A stretch of 64,000 nt of DNA from Tetrahymena thermophila SB210 (GCF_000189635.1 NW_002476086.1:186001-250000); one strand, 5' to 3'. Shown: positions 10,336 through 24,494, counted from the first letter of the stretch. Numbers and translations are program-made. Notes: a model not told the origin generated them from the letters alone.

Positions 10336-12929
10336 ATGAATTAATAGATTAAATACTTTAATGATATTTCAATAGTAATTAATAATTTTGATGATCATTT
10401 CTGAATTATATTTTAAATATTTAAACAAAAGTTAGAAAGCTCTCCTTTATAGTCTCATTTAAATGTTTTTGTTGATCTAAGGTATAAAATTCTTATTTTA
10501 CTGCTATAAAATTTAATAATTATTCTTATATAGTAATTTGCAAAATATTTACTTCCCCCTTATATTAAAAAATTTTATAATTAAAATAATTTATAATTTT
10601 ATTATTTTAAATTTAGGAGTATTGATGTTTTTGCAAATCTATATATAAGTTATTTATTTATTTAATATTTTATAAGATTATTATTCTTTTAAGAAATATT
10701 TAATTTTAACAAAGTTAATATATTTTTTTTTTAAAAGTAAAAATAAATTCAAATTAGATGTTTAAAAATTTAGTGATGCTTTGTCAAATTGTATCAACCT
10801 TTAATCTTTAAAACTTGATCTCTAGTAAAAATAATTTGTTGGATATGTTTGAAAATTATAGTATTTAAACTAAATTTTCGAATGATTCATTTACATTTAA
10901 ATATTTTTATCATTTTGATTTTTTAACTTATAAATATTATTTAATTGTAGAAATAATCACTTGGATTCAAAAGATTTAAAAAACATATGTTCTTCTCTAG
11001 CAAAATGTCCTCATCTCTCAACATTAACTCTCTTGCTTTTGTACTTTATTTATTTATATTTTTTAATATTTGTTATTTTTAGTTTTAAAATATAAAGAGA
11101 TGATAAAGATATTATTTTTATATACATATTTTTTATTAAAATAAGTTTTATTTATTTATTTATTTTTTTGAAACAAATTAAAAATATATTTACATTAATA
11201 GTGAAAATGATACTTGTGATGAAGGTGCTTCATTAATAGGATCTTCTTTAACTAACATCAAGAATTTATCTAATTTAACGCTCAATATTTAGTAATTTTA
11301 TGAATTATTTATTATCATTTATAAAAGTTAGTCAGTAATAAATAACTATTTAAAAAAAATTTTTAGCATTTATGATTAAATTAATTAATAATCTTAATGA
11401 AAAAGAGAAAACAAAATTACATGTTTAGGAGTTTCAGCACTAGGATCTTTTTTCGAAAATTATAAGAGTCTCTCAATTTTTAAATTGAATCTCTAGTAAG
11501 AAAGACATTCTATTTTTAAAAATATTTAAAATAAATATTTTTCTCATTAATCAATTTAGCTCATTTATTTTGAAGCTTTTATTAAAAAAATATATCTTAT
11601 TTTCTCTCATATATTAAAGAAATAAGTTTATTTCTCTAATTAAATAATTTTAATATAATTTAAATTTAATAGATTCAACAAAATAGGTATATTAGGAGCA
11701 AAAAACCTTGGTACTTGCTTAGAAAAGTGCACTAACCTTACAGATTTAGCTTTAAATTTAGTGTATTTATATTTTATTAATTTTAGTTTTTTTTTTTTAT
11801 CTACTATCAATAATTTTAATCATAAAGATTTTAGATTATTGAAACAATTAATTTAAATTCATGTAAACAGGATTCGATTTTTCTATAAATTATAAAATTT
11901 TAATTTACTTATTTAAAATTTAAGCCGAAACGAAATCGAAAAATAGGGCGCTTTTGGTTTATGCTCGCCTCTAGTTAATTGCATAAACCTTAAAATTTTA
12001 TCACTAAATTTAGGGTAATAATTAAATGAGCTTTGTAAAATGAAAAAACTTAATATATTTGTAAAGAAATAACAATATTGGTGACGAAGGAGTATAAAAC
12101 ATAGGTTCTGTTTTAAAAAATATCCCTAAGCTGTCTTATTTAACTTTATTCCTTTAGTAATTTAATTTATAATTAATTTAAAATAAGATTGCTAAAATAT
12201 TATGAAATTAATTTTTTCGTTTAGTATTTTTATAATAAAAAAAATAACCATATTTCATTTAAAGCTAAAACTAAATAAGTTCGTAAGGTGCTTTAAGTCT
12301 TTGCTCAAATATAGCTGAATGCCCTAAACTTTCATCTTTGACAATGTCTTTAGGGTAAATTAGATATTTATTTTTGTTAATTTAATAAAAAGAATAGCTT
12401 TTATTATGATATTTTAATTCATTAAACCATTTTTATTTTAATTGTTAATTTAAAAAGATAAAATTATATTGGATCATAGGGTGCTTCAGATTTAATTTAG
12501 GCTTTAGGAAAATCCCCAAAACTCTTAATTTTATAGCTTTATCTTTAGTAAATTAAATAATTTCATATTAAAATATATTTTGATTTATGTAAAATAATAA
12601 ACTAAATAATATAAAATAAAAAGTTCGAATTAAATTGACAATAAAGGAGTGTAGTTAATAAGTGCCTCTTTAAAAAGTTTAGTACGGATCACTTATTTAA
12701 TACTCACATTAGGGTAAAAATATAATTTAAATACTTTTAATCATAATTTTAGCTTTATAATTCTAATTTAAAATATTTAGTAAAAATATAAAAAAGTTTT
12801 TTTCAACAAATTTATAACTACTTTAATATTAAAAGTGATAATAAGATTAGCTATATTGAAGGTTAAATTATTTCAAAAAAAGCTTTGAAGATGAAGAGAA
12901 TGGTGAAACATTAAATTATTTCAATATGA
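10336..12929 (+). CDS. Leucine-rich repeat (RNI-type) protein, one repeat per exon
   Basis: A series of short exons (about 75-100 bases), each coding one ~28-residue LRR, separated by AT-rich introns of about 90-170 bases. Clear repeat exons lie near 10755-10820, 10950-11037, 11199-11289, 11405-11493, 11671-11762, 11925-12014, 12062-12162, 12268-12353, 12455-12549, 12627-12713 and 12830-12929. Typical repeat: NNIGDEGVQNIGSVLKNIPK followed by LSYLTLFLQ. The consensus, N-x-I-x-x-x-G-A/V-x-x-L-x-x-x-L-x-x-C-x-x-L-x-x-L-x-L-x-L, is the ribonuclease-inhibitor-like class, a horseshoe used for protein binding. The last exon ends in TGA at 12927-12929. The 5' end is weak: the ATG at 10336 and an exon near 10433-10479 are plausible but not proven. 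It resembles the larger minus-strand LRR gene at 18727-24494 in repeat and exon design. Confidence 0.75.
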
Positions 12930-14045
12930 ATATATTTATTTAGTTTTTGCATCATTTGTTTATTTTTAACCATAATCAAGTTATTATATTTTTTTATAAT
13001 CAATTTATTTTAATTTATAATTAAGATTAAAAATTAATTTATTTACTATATAAATCATAAATACCTTAACTATAAAGAAATAAAATATCGAATATTTTAC
13101 TATTAATATACTTTAAAAAGTATATCTCAAAAAAAAGTTTGCTTTAAAGTAAATTATTTTAAATTTCTTCTTAAAATTTAATTTAAAAAGATGTAATAAA
13201 TTTGATATTTTAAAATAGATTTATTTTCGATTTTTATCAAATCTTTATTTTTCCAAAAAAATTTTTTTGATAAATTATTTAATCAGTTATGAAAAAAAAT
13301 ATTGTAAAATAAATTGTCAAATTAAATATAATACAAGACATAAAAAACACTTAAGATTAGAATATTTTTAGTTCCAAAAAAATTATTGAAACATTTTAAT
13401 TTGCAGTTTTTTATCAATACGCATAAGGTTACATAATCTAAATCCTCATTATTAAATTCAAGTCTAGTCATTTTTTTCTTAAAATAAGTATTAAAAATTT
13501 TTACAAAATAAAATTGAATTTAAAAAATGTTTAAATAAGCTTGAAAAATTAAAAATTAAGTTAAATTATTTTTTTTTTTAATCATATTTTAAATAATTAT
13601 TTTTTGATGATTAATTTAATAAATATAAAAAGTATTATTTAGTTTTTGAATAAAAACCTTAAAATCTTTAAATATTATTTTAAAGGTAAAAAGCTAAAAA
13701 TGTTTTAATTTGCTTCAAATCATAAACAAGTAACTTTTCTATATAAATTTTAAATTCAAACGAAAGCTTAAACCTTACAATTAATATAAATTAAAAGAAG
13801 AAATTAATTTATTTTTTAGCCAAAATTGTTTGATAAGATAGTGCTTTGATTACTCTAATTTTAACTAAAAATGCATTTATTTACGAAGGAAAACATAAAA
13901 TAAAAATGAAAATATTAATTACTCTTTCATTTGGAATACATTTAAATTCAATTATCTGTTTTCTTTTAAGGTTATCTTAATTTATTGATTTTCTAAAAAA
14001 TGTATTGACAACTTTTAAATGATTTTTAGATAGAATCTTTGTTGA
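12930..14045. other. Intergenic spacer between convergent genes
   Basis: Very AT-rich, with no frame of coding character on either strand and no repeat or RNA signal that I can see. Confidence 0.55.
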
Positions 14046-15152
14046 TCACTTTCTCTTAGAAGAAGATGTATATTCAAACTAGCTTTAATATTAATAATTA
14101 GATTATTAAACAACTGATGATTCTGGTTAGTTGTCAGAATTTTACTTTTCTTAGACTTTGGTAACTAAGAAGTATCCCATTAAAAGAGAAAGAACAAAAA
14201 TTATAGAAATATGAGGGGTGAAGATAGGAGCTAAAACATAAGAAGGTCCAGGGCATATGCCACCCAATCCCCATCCAATACCAAAAAGAATTGCACCTGC
14301 TATAAGCTTTAAATCAATTTTATTATTTTAGGGAACTTCAAAGACTTGAGAATAAACTGGTTTCTCTTATTATAAGATAAAGTGGAAGGCAAGGGCATTA
14401 GGTATTGCTGCTGCAGCCATCACAATAGCTAAAGAAGGGTCCCAGTTTTCTCCAATAGCTAGGAAACCAAGAACTTTTTCTCTTTTAATCATTCCTGAGA
14501 CTACTAAACCAGAAGCAAAAATGACTCCAGTTATAAAGGAAACAACTATTTCAGAGATATCAACATATTCATACTAGCGGTAAAGATAGAAAACATATCC
14601 TACAAAGAAAATGCAAAGAGCAGCTAACATGATTGGGACTAAAACATTATAGTCAATTTTGCTAACTACATTCAAGCCATCAGAGTCATCTAAGAAAGGG
14701 TGATAAAGTCTAAGAGAGGCAACACCAAATCCAAAAGCCATAAAGAAAAAAACGGCAACAAATGAACGAACAGAAAATCTAGGAAGACCACAGACACCAT
14801 GACCACTAGTACATCCGTTACCTAGTTTAGTACCAATACCAACAAGTAAACCGGCTAATGCGAATCCAAAAATGTCTAAGCTTGAAACTAATGCTTGAGG
14901 TGGTGAAAATATGTAAGTCTTGCCTTCATTTACAGGGTCGAACTTAAATATTAACCAAAACACGCATGATGTAATTGCCATTCCTGAAAGCAAAGATATC
15001 TTCCATTTAGATCCTTCATTTCCTATAATACCACTTAACAAACCACTCATTCCTGTAATTCTACCTTTCATATATAAGTGAAAAATAGTTGCAAGAGAAA
15101 TCAATAAACCTCCACCTAATGCTAGGTATAATTCATAAGGCTCTGCTCTCAT
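14046..15152 (-). CDS. YeeE/YedE-family (TsuA-like) sulfur-compound transporter
   Basis: An intronless frame of 368 residues from ATG at 15152 to TGA at 14046-14048. It is made of many hydrophobic helices in two similar halves. The first half carries [17 protein letters not shown] (about residue 110) and the second [16 protein letters not shown] (about residue 290). These are the two signature cysteine motifs of the YeeE/YedE family; in bacterial TsuA the conserved cysteines pass thiosulfate across the membrane. The tail after the last helix is Ser/Gln-rich and probably cytosolic. The sulfur substrate is inferred from the family. Lack of introns, while most neighbours have them, and a family best known from bacteria would fit an old transfer from bacteria, but composition and Gln codon use (TAA/TAG) are fully host-like. 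Confidence 0.92.
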
Positions 15153-16129
15153 TTTTACTTAACCTTTTATATTTTATTTTTTCAAAAACAATATCTTTTC
15201 AAATTAAACTATTTGCAAAAAATTTATATAAAATTTGCAATTACTTTCTAAGCTTATAAGAAAAATATTGATTGATTAATATACATAAATATATATATAT
15301 ACCTTTCTATTATTGGATGTATCTATTTATCAATATGTTAATTAATGTTTGATAATGCTTCAATTTCGCTGGATTCACAATTAAATTTTATTAATTTTTA
15401 TTTAAGTAATTATTCTCCCTCCATATATCTTATCTTACTGTTTTATAAATCATCTCTTCTGGAATTAATCTTCATACGCCTTAACTAATTGTTTTTATTT
15501 GTTTAATTGCTAACAATCTAATAATCTAGAAGTTTTTTCTTTATGTAAATAAATAATATCTTAATCTCATATTTTCTTCTTCTTATTTTTGCAAATTATT
15601 AAAATAAAAATTAACTACCTTATTTAATAATAATAGAATTTAATCTGTAAAATTATTAATCCATCCATAAAATACTTTTTAGTAAATTAAAGTAATATTT
15701 TTTATTTTAATATCAAAATCAATTAAAATAATTTTCCTTACTCGATTATTATTTTTTTTTTATTTATGATTATACTATGTAAAATTATATGGCATTAACT
15801 ATGTGAATAGGGTTAATTATGAAGATTACAATTGTTTTTTTGATATAGTTAACATATATTATGTTTTTTATATTGATTATAATTAAAAAAATATTATATT
15901 AAAGATATATTTCAAAATTGCTTGCTTACCAATAATTTAAAAACTACCCGTTTGATTTGATAAAATTAAATTAAAAATCAATGAAAAAAGCTATACTTTA
16001 TAAGCGTACGCTCAAATTATCATATTCAGCCAAAATATTATATTCAAATTTGAAGTAAAAGCTCATTAATTAAATTATTTGAAATCAAAAAATTCAACCT
16101 ACAAATTTATCTAATTGAATAAGATTGAA
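15153..16129. other. Divergent intergenic region
   Basis: Promoter region for the minus-strand transporter and the plus-strand coiled-coil gene. There is a short (at)n run near 15288-15300. No other feature recognised. Confidence 0.45.
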
Positions 16130-18062
16130 ATGAGACCTGGTGGAAATATAAAGGAAGAACTTCGAAAATTTAGATAGGTGAAGTATTCATAAGGACTACT
16201 TGATGTTAATTTAAATAGAACTTTTGAAAACTCCAAAGATTTAATTAAATGTTAGGGGACAAATACATATAAAAATGATACATAAATCTAATAAAAAAGA
16301 TCACCAATTCTAATAGCAAATGAATTAGAATTTAATACTTCTTTGGAGAAAAATTTCTTTTCTAACCCTATTTTAAATGGAATTCTCAGTCCTAGTAAGC
16401 ATTTACTTCATGTAGAATATTTTTGTTATATATTATGTTTATTTTATAGATACAGTATAAAAGTTAGAGCTGGTTAAAAAGATGGATGCAATAGAAGAAA
16501 GGTAAAAAAACTAATCTCAAGAATTACTTTTTACTGATGAAGATAAAGAAAATGTTAATACAATAAATAATGCAATTGTTATCAATAAAAATAATTAGCA
16601 AAAACCTATTAAATTTACTTTTGAACATAAAAAATCAAACAACAGATACATTTCTCAAGACCAATGTAAAGTTTTTTTTATTATTTTAAAATTCAAATTA
16701 ATTCATTTAAATAATCAATAATTTAATCAAATTAATTATTAATATATAATGAAATAGTGGCCTTATCTAGAAATACTATCTTCACTACTGACAAGTCATT
16801 TGACTTTATAGATTTTAAGTAAAATAATGGCTAAAATTTAAATAACAACAGTCGTATTTTAGAAAAAGAAAAAAATGAATAAACTGCCACATTCAGTAAA
16901 TCAATTTTTTGATAAATTGTATTTAAATATTTTATATTATTAAGAAAATTAATTCACACTAGAATGTGGGGGTTGCACAGAGCGTGAAAAAATTGGTTAT
17001 GATTCCATTGATGGAAACTTAACTACACCTTTATCTAATACTGCTAATATTATGGATATGAATAAAAAAGTTAGGTTCAGTAGATCGAAAGACAATTCTA
17101 TTTTAGATCATGAGATAGTTTCATTTTATCAGAACATTAAAGCAAGTAAAGAAAGATAAATGAAAACTCTGAAAAAAAGTGATGCTAAATCTTAATTAAA
17201 TATTTCATAAATAGAATAAAAATCTTTAAATAACACATAAAAGCCACCTAAAAAAACAAATAATATAACCATAAAAACAGACTTACTTAATGATTCTATC
17301 TTAAATAAATCTTTACATAAAATAAGTAATAATAATAATTTAACAGTCTCTTCTATATCCTTGCTTAAAAGCTGTAATTAAAACTCAACTATTCTTTTAA
17401 GTGCTTCACCTTATAATACAAGGAAGTCTAAGAGTGATAGAGGATTTACTCGCTCTTTAACACCAGTGAATTAATGTCCATAATCATAGGGTAGTAATAC
17501 GATCGAAATTAAAAAACTAAATTTATTTGAAGAGGATGAGTTGAGATAATAAATAGATATTTTGTTAAAAGAAAAAGAGTAAGATAAATTAATAATCCAA
17601 TCACTTTAAGAAGACAATAAATACCTTTAAAAACTATCAGAAAATTCTTAATAAAATCATAGATTCGAAATAGAAAATCATAAAATGTAAATTGATATGC
17701 TATAAGATAAAATATTTCAATAAGAAGCTCATATAAAACATTTAACTGCTCTCAATTCGTTAAGTCATTCACAAGTAAATAATTAGATTATTTTTTTCAA
17801 AGCTTATTCAAGTTATTAAATTATAAAATAAATTATTAATTTTACTTAAAAAAAATAAAATTAGATTGATAAAGAAGAATTAGATTATCTTAAAAATGAA
17901 AATGCTAACTTAAGAGAGGAAAAATTTTAGGTAGAAAACTAAGCTTAACAATTAAATTTCTTCTTAAATGAGAAAGTACAGGAAAATATGTAACTGGCAG
18001 AATAAATTATATTTTTAAGAACTGAATTAGATAAATATAGTTGCAACAACACTACTAATTGA
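16130..18062 (+). CDS. Coiled-coil protein of unknown function
   Basis: Starts MRPGGNIKEELRKF at 16130 and ends NNTTN then TGA at 18060-18062; about 540 residues after removing introns near 16395-16449, 16668-16760, 16915-16960 and 17775-17855. The N-terminal half is Ser/Asn/Lys-rich and probably disordered, with a basic Ser-rich segment around NTRKSKSDRGFTRSLTP. From about 17510 on it is a strongly charged Glu/Lys/Gln/Leu heptad region (LFEEDELRQQIDILLKEKE, later DYLKNENANLREEKF), a long coiled coil. No catalytic domain and no membrane segment. This looks like a structural or cytoskeletal scaffold; the function is not recognisable. Confidence 0.82.
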
Positions 18063-18726
18063 ACTTACTCAATACTGAGTAGAAAAATTTTCAATATAAA
18101 AGAAATAAAAATTATTTTATTAATTTTGATTTGTATCTTGTTTGCCTTTGATTGTATTATTGTTTATTAAAAATTGATACATATCAAATAATTTAAAAAA
18201 ATAATGATAAACTTATTAATTAAATTGCTTTAAACACTAAAAAAGCATGTTTAATTTTTAGAAATGTCCAAATTTTGATTAAATTAATTATTATCTCAAA
18301 AACAGTAAATTTATAATTGGCCAACATTAGAATAGTTTTTGATTACGATTAACAATTAATTAAATATTGGCATAATTCATATCATTATTTATTTTATTCA
18401 ATTAAATAAACTTTTACTTTTAGAATAATTTACAAAGTAGAGAGAATTTCATTTAACAGTTTTGAATAAAATCTATTTTAATTAATAATTTTAAATAAAA
18501 AATAATTGATGACATTTATTTATTTAAGAAATATTTTTATTTAATATTTATCACATTTCTGATAAAAGTAAAGAAGGGGATTTATATTTCAAATAAATTT
18601 AAATTAGGAAAATCTATTTATTTAAATACAGTTCATACAATCAACATTTGCTATAAAAAAATATTTATTAACTTTTTTAGGATTTTTAACTATTTATGTA
18701 TTAAAATTTGTTTACTTCAAATACAA
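18063..18726. other. Intergenic spacer between convergent genes
   Basis: Two 3' ends face each other here. AT-rich, with nothing coding seen. Confidence 0.55.
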
Positions 18727-21700
18727 TCATTCCCACAACCAGAAATCAAAATGAACCATCCTCTTTGATTTAATTAGTTTTTCACTCAAAATTTCTTTTG
18801 CATTGTCACCAATTTTATTTTACCTTAAATAGAAAAATTAAATTTAAAAATAAAATTGATTATAAAATAATTTATTTATACGTAAGTTTGAGGTAAACAT
18901 ATTAAAGATGTTAGCATTTTGATAAACCTCTGCCTAATTATAAAACACCATTCGTTTTGATTTTGTTTTTCCTTTGAAAATATTTTGCAGAAAAATATTT
19001 TAATTAATAATGATGAAATAGTTAATGCGTTTATTATTTGACTATATCAAAGCTATATCCATCCATTTATTTAAATTCAAATAATTTAAAAAAATTAAAA
19101 TATAAAAATTTACGAAAGTTTCAGAGACAATAATTTGAGTTTAGGACACTATGATATACCGAAAGCTAATCCTTATGCACCTTAATCTTAAATTCTATTC
19201 TCGCTTTTAAATATTATCAACAAATTGTGGAAAATGAGTATTTAAATAAGTAATTTTAAGATTTTAAATATATTATTGATTATAAAATAAAATTAAAACT
19301 TTAATTTCTTACTATAATGATAAATTCAGATCTAAAAGATTAGTACATTATGCCAAAGAATAGCCTAAGCGCGAAGCACCCAATTCATGAAGCTAATTAT
19401 AACTAAATTTAAATAATATTTTTTGATTTCAATTTTATTTAATATTATTATTTTAAAAAGTAGTTTTAAATTATTAGAAATTTAACTTCATACTTAAATT
19501 TTTACTTAAATAATAAAAGGTAATTATTTATAATGAATGAATTATATTAAGTAAATAGTAATATAAATTTTATTAAACAAAATTTTAAGAAATAAATATG
19601 GATTTTATTACTCTAGGCAGATATTCAAAGTTAACAAGTTGACACATTTCGCTAAAATCGAACCTAAAGCTTCAGCAAACATATAACCAATCTTATTATT
19701 ACTTTAATTAGTTAACAATATATTAGTTAATTGGATAAAAAAAGAAAACGAGAAAACAATATCTCAAAAAATTTAAAAATAAAATAATTTTTTTCTTTTA
19801 ATGCAATTAATATTGATTTTTTAACAAATAATTAAGTTAAAAAATTAATGATCATTGTGAAAAATGATTATATTTTGAAATGATCAATATAAAAATTATT
19901 AAAACTATTTTTAACCTAAGATCAAGGAAGATCTCAGAAGTAGATAGATTCTAGAAATCTGTTAATTTAGACAGAGTATCCCCAGTTTATTCATTATCTT
20001 AATCTATATTATTGCAACTTTGTGTATAAAATTAAGTTATCAAAAATATTTAGTAATTTTATTAATTGTTAAGAACTAATTGAATTAAAATTAAATATTT
20101 TTCTTTAAATATAAATTTTATATTGAAAAAAATAAAATTAGTAAAAAAATATTAAGATAAAAAGAAAGGATTAAAATTTTTTAAAAGTAATAAATTAATA
20201 TATTGTGATAAACTTTTTGATAACATTATAAAGATTAATTGAAAAAAAAGTAAGCTTGTATACTCCAGTTCTAGAGTTAAATTTGGTAAATTTGGTAAAT
20301 TAGAGCAATTTGCTAAAATACAGGCCATAACTTCAATCGCACTTTCACTTTCGCTAATGATATTGTTACTTTTATATATTTATATTTTTGAAATAAAATT
20401 AAATTAAATTAAATGATTAAATAAAATTTAAATTCTATTAAAATATTTCTGAAATATTGTTAAGATTTTTAAAAAATATAGATTTTTAAAAATTAAATTA
20501 ATTTATACTCAGTCAAGAAATAGAGGTAAATATTATATATTTTCAACTTTATGAATTAAATTATAAAATAAAACTTATAAAAAATGTAAAATAGAATAAG
20601 TCAAACCTGACTTTTGCTTTTTTAAATAAACTAAGTTTAAAATTTATAAGTAAATTTTTTTACCTAAGGTAAAGATTGCAATCAGATAAATATTTACACC
20701 TTCCTAAACCAGAACCAAATCCATTTAATGGTTCCTTACCGATCTAATTAAAACTATTAACATATAAATCATATGAATAATAAATATTTTTTAAAGAAAA
20801 ATGGATTAATTAGAAATTAAAATTGATTGATTGATTTTATATTTTTAAAAGTTATTCATATTTTTTTACCTTAAGCCAAAATCTAAATTTTAAAGTTCTA
20901 TAAAGTTTCCTATAGCAGAATCTAAAAGAATAGCTCCATAACTACCAATCCTATTTGAACTTTTAAAAAAATTAAATTTAAGGATCAAAATTCTTGCTAA
21001 AAAATAATTTTTTTATTGAATAAAATAAATTATTTTTTTACTCAAGTCCTAAAATCAAAGATTAAATTTTAGTGCAATTCTTTAAACCTGTGCTTAAATC
21101 TAGTATACCCTCATCACTTATATAATTAGAACTTAAAAAAAGTTAAAAAATAACTAATAATTATTAGGAATAATTTTTAATTTAATTTTAAAATAAAAAC
21201 ATACATTAATAAATTTTTACTTTAATTAAATTTAGGGATTTTAAATATTTATGCACTATGAAAAAAGAAGCCCTAAAGCAGAAGCACCTTTTTAATCTAT
21301 TTAATTATAGCTATTTAATAATATTTGTAAATTACTTATTGAAACAAAGAAAATGTTAATAAAATTAATAAAAATAAGTAAATATATGATGCTGTAATTT
21401 TAACTTTTATTTTTCATTAAACTAATCAAATTATGTCATAATATTTATTAATTTACCTCATATTAAGATACAATTCTTTCAGGTTATTGAGATTAAAAAC
21501 ATTTGTTAAAGCAAAAATTAAGGCAGATGCACTTTCATCTCCAATTTTATTATTTCTTTTTAAGTTTTAAAAAGTAACAAAAAGCTTATTAGAAGTTTAT
21601 TTTTATTAAGATAAAAAAAATAATTCATTTTAATCTTAAATTGAAATCAACATACAGACATATATTTATTTTAGAAATAAAATTAAAAAAAATATAAAAA

Positions 21701-24494
21701 AATCATATAGTTAGTTGTAAAAGATTTTAATAAATAAAAATCAAATTTACTATAAATTAAGGCTTAATTCTTAAAGATTTACAGAATTAACTAAATTTTA
21801 ACTTAAATTAAAAGATCTCTCATCACCATTAAGCTTGTTTTCACTTTAATTTTAAAAATAAATAAATATCTTATTTTAAACGAATTAATAAATGAAATAA
21901 AATTTAAATAATCTAGTTATCAATTAATTAAAAAATTTCAATGACAAGCAATTTTTCAAATGTTTTATTGGATTAGATAATAATATATCTATTTGTAAAG
22001 TATCAAATGCAAATAATTAAACAAAAAAAAATGAATTATATTATTTTACCAGGCGCTAAAATTAAATTTTGTTAGTTTATTGTGATTAGCTAAAGCGAAG
22101 ATTATATCTAATATGCCTTGAGTTTGAATATTATTATTACTAATTAATATTTAAAAATTTTATAATTTTTGGTTTTTATAAGGATATTTAAATATTTATT
22201 TTAGATAAATTTTTTGAACAAAAATTTCAAAATTTTAGAACATATCTTCTAGTAAAAAGATAATCTAAAATAAATAAATAATTTTACTCTAAAATTAATG
22301 TTAAACTCTAAAGGTTAGTCTATTTCTGAAAAGCAAATGCCAGCATAGAAGCACCCGAAGTTCCTATTTTATTTGATCTTTTAATTTATAATGTTAATTA
22401 TTTAATAAATTAGATAGAATAAATAAATTATAAAAAGTAATTACTATTATAATTTTAATAGAACATAAATAATATTTTAACTTACTTGTTAGTTAGTTAT
22501 AAAACATTAAAAAATTAGATTAAACTATGAATTTTTTTAAAAAAAGGTAAAATATTATTTACTCTAACCTAAATTTTAAAGAAGAGATATTTGTACATTT
22601 TGCTAGTTCTATATAAAATTTTTCTGAGCCTTCTACACTAAGGTTATGAGACCTTTTTAGTAATTTAATAATAAATTTCAATTTTTTCATTAAATATTTA
22701 CTAAAAGTCGAGATTTAAATTAAGAAGATTAACACAGTTAGATAATATAGCACCCATTTCTGATCCTATCTTTTCAAAATAGTTTCCGCTTTTCGTATAT
22801 AGATAAAATATTTATAGATTATAATTTAATTTAATATGAAATAAAATAAAATAAAATAATAGAAATTAACAAAAGATCAAAGTAAACTAAATCCCTTATG
22901 CTAACTATAAAAAATAATAATCTAAGGAAAAAAATTATTTATTGTAAAGTGTAAATAATTTAGATAGCAAATTTATTATCAATGCAGGTATTTTTAATTA
23001 AAGAATATATTTTTACTTTAAGTTAAGATCTAAGGATTATAATTTTGTCATATTTCTGAAAGCAGCTTCTAAGCTAGATCCTAGTTTATCTCTGATTCTA
23101 TTAAACCTTTTAATAAGTAAAAATAACAAGTTCTCGTAAGAAACATAAGAAATGATCAAAAAAATATTAATTCATATTATAAAATTTTATTAAAGCATCC
23201 AACAAGAAAATTTTACTATTTCAAAATAAAATCTAAATTGAAAAAAAAAGATAAATTATTAATATTTCTTTTAAAAAAATAGAAATTTATTTTTAATTTT
23301 ACCCAAGATTAAGATTCAGAGATTATATATTACAGCAATTTTCTAAAATTGAGCAGAAATTTGAAAAACCGTAATCTCCTATTGAATTTTTTCTTTATTT
23401 ATTTTAAAAAAAGCTATGTGAACTTATAATAATTATTTGTGTTGTTTTTTTAGTATAAAAAAGAACAAACTTTTATTTTTTTAAAGATTATTTCATTTAT
23501 ATAGGACTTAAAATCTTACTCCAAGTTCATTTCAAGTGTAGAAAGGTTTGAGTAATTTACTAAACCAACACATAGACCATATACTCCTTCATCACTAATA
23601 TAGTTAGAGCTATTTATAAATATTTATTATAATTATTTTCTGAATGAATGTTTAAGTTTACAAATGCAAACAATTCTTTCAAAAAATTAAATTTAAAGTT
23701 TTTTAATCTAAGTAAAAACTTAATTTAAAATAAATTGGAATTAATGAGAGTAAATGTAAAAATAATTTACTTAATTTTAATGACCAAATTTGAGATTTTA
23801 GTACAATTTGATAAAGAAAAACCTAGTATAGATGCACTTTCATAGCCAATTTCATTTTAGCTTTTTATTAATTAATTAAATTGAAATAATTATTAAACAA
23901 ATTAATTTTCGATTAATAATGAATAAATGTTATAAATATCTTTTTAAGGATATTCATCATAATTTGATTTTTATATATTAAATAAAGTAAGTAAAAATAA
24001 AAAAAACTAATAAATTGAACTGAAGTAAACAATATGTTATTTACGCTACATTAAGATCTAAAGCAGTAAGATTAGTGCATTTTTATAAAGCATTGATTAA
24101 ATTCTTAAAATAATCTTCATCACTTATTCTTCTATATCTATAACTTATTTTTTAATGGAATAAATAAACAAATAAACTTTTTATAAAAATAGAATTAATG
24201 CTTGATGTAAATGACAATTCTTCAATAAAAGATAAACTTTTAAAATAAAGTATTTATTTAAAGCTTGAAAAAATAGATTTGAAATTATATTTTATTAATT
24301 TATATTATTGAAAATTTAATTAAAATGTTGATAAAATTTAAAATATTGAATTACTTTTTCACTACATCTAATACTAGATTTTAGTGAGAACATAAAGAAG
24401 ATCCTATAAACTTTTTTTTGAGATATATAATTAATTCTAGATCAAAAAAGTAATTTACATCTTCTAAATTGTTAAATATTGCTTTTTCTATCAT
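18727..24494 (-). CDS. Large leucine-rich repeat (RNI-type) protein, about 22 repeats, one per exon
   Basis: Starts MIEKAIFNNLEDVNYFF at 24494; the last exon ends HFDFWLWE then TGA at 18727-18729. Between them are some 22 exons of 75-105 bases, each coding one LRR of about 28 residues, in introns of about 80-250 bases. Examples: RRISDEDYFKNLINALQKC (about 24060-24160), NEIGYESASILGFSLSNC (about 23775-23865), NKIGTSGASMLAFAFQKQ (about 22300-22385), NKIGYMFAEALGSILAKC (about 19610-19705) and NQLHELGASRLGYSLAQC (about 19320-19400). Most repeats keep N-x-I-G-x-x-G-A near the start and N/C-x-x-N-L-x-x-L-x-L-x-L at the end. One curved LRR solenoid is expected, probably for protein binding. I treat it as one gene because no exon in the run offers a start or a TGA in the correct frame that I could find, but a split into two genes cannot be excluded. 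Confidence 0.78.

Noticed and set aside
15285-15302. Short (at)n runs here and near 45363, gata/gatt runs near 5230 and 45455, ctac run near 51390
   Set aside because: Ordinary short simple repeats of an AT-rich genome, too short to be informative.
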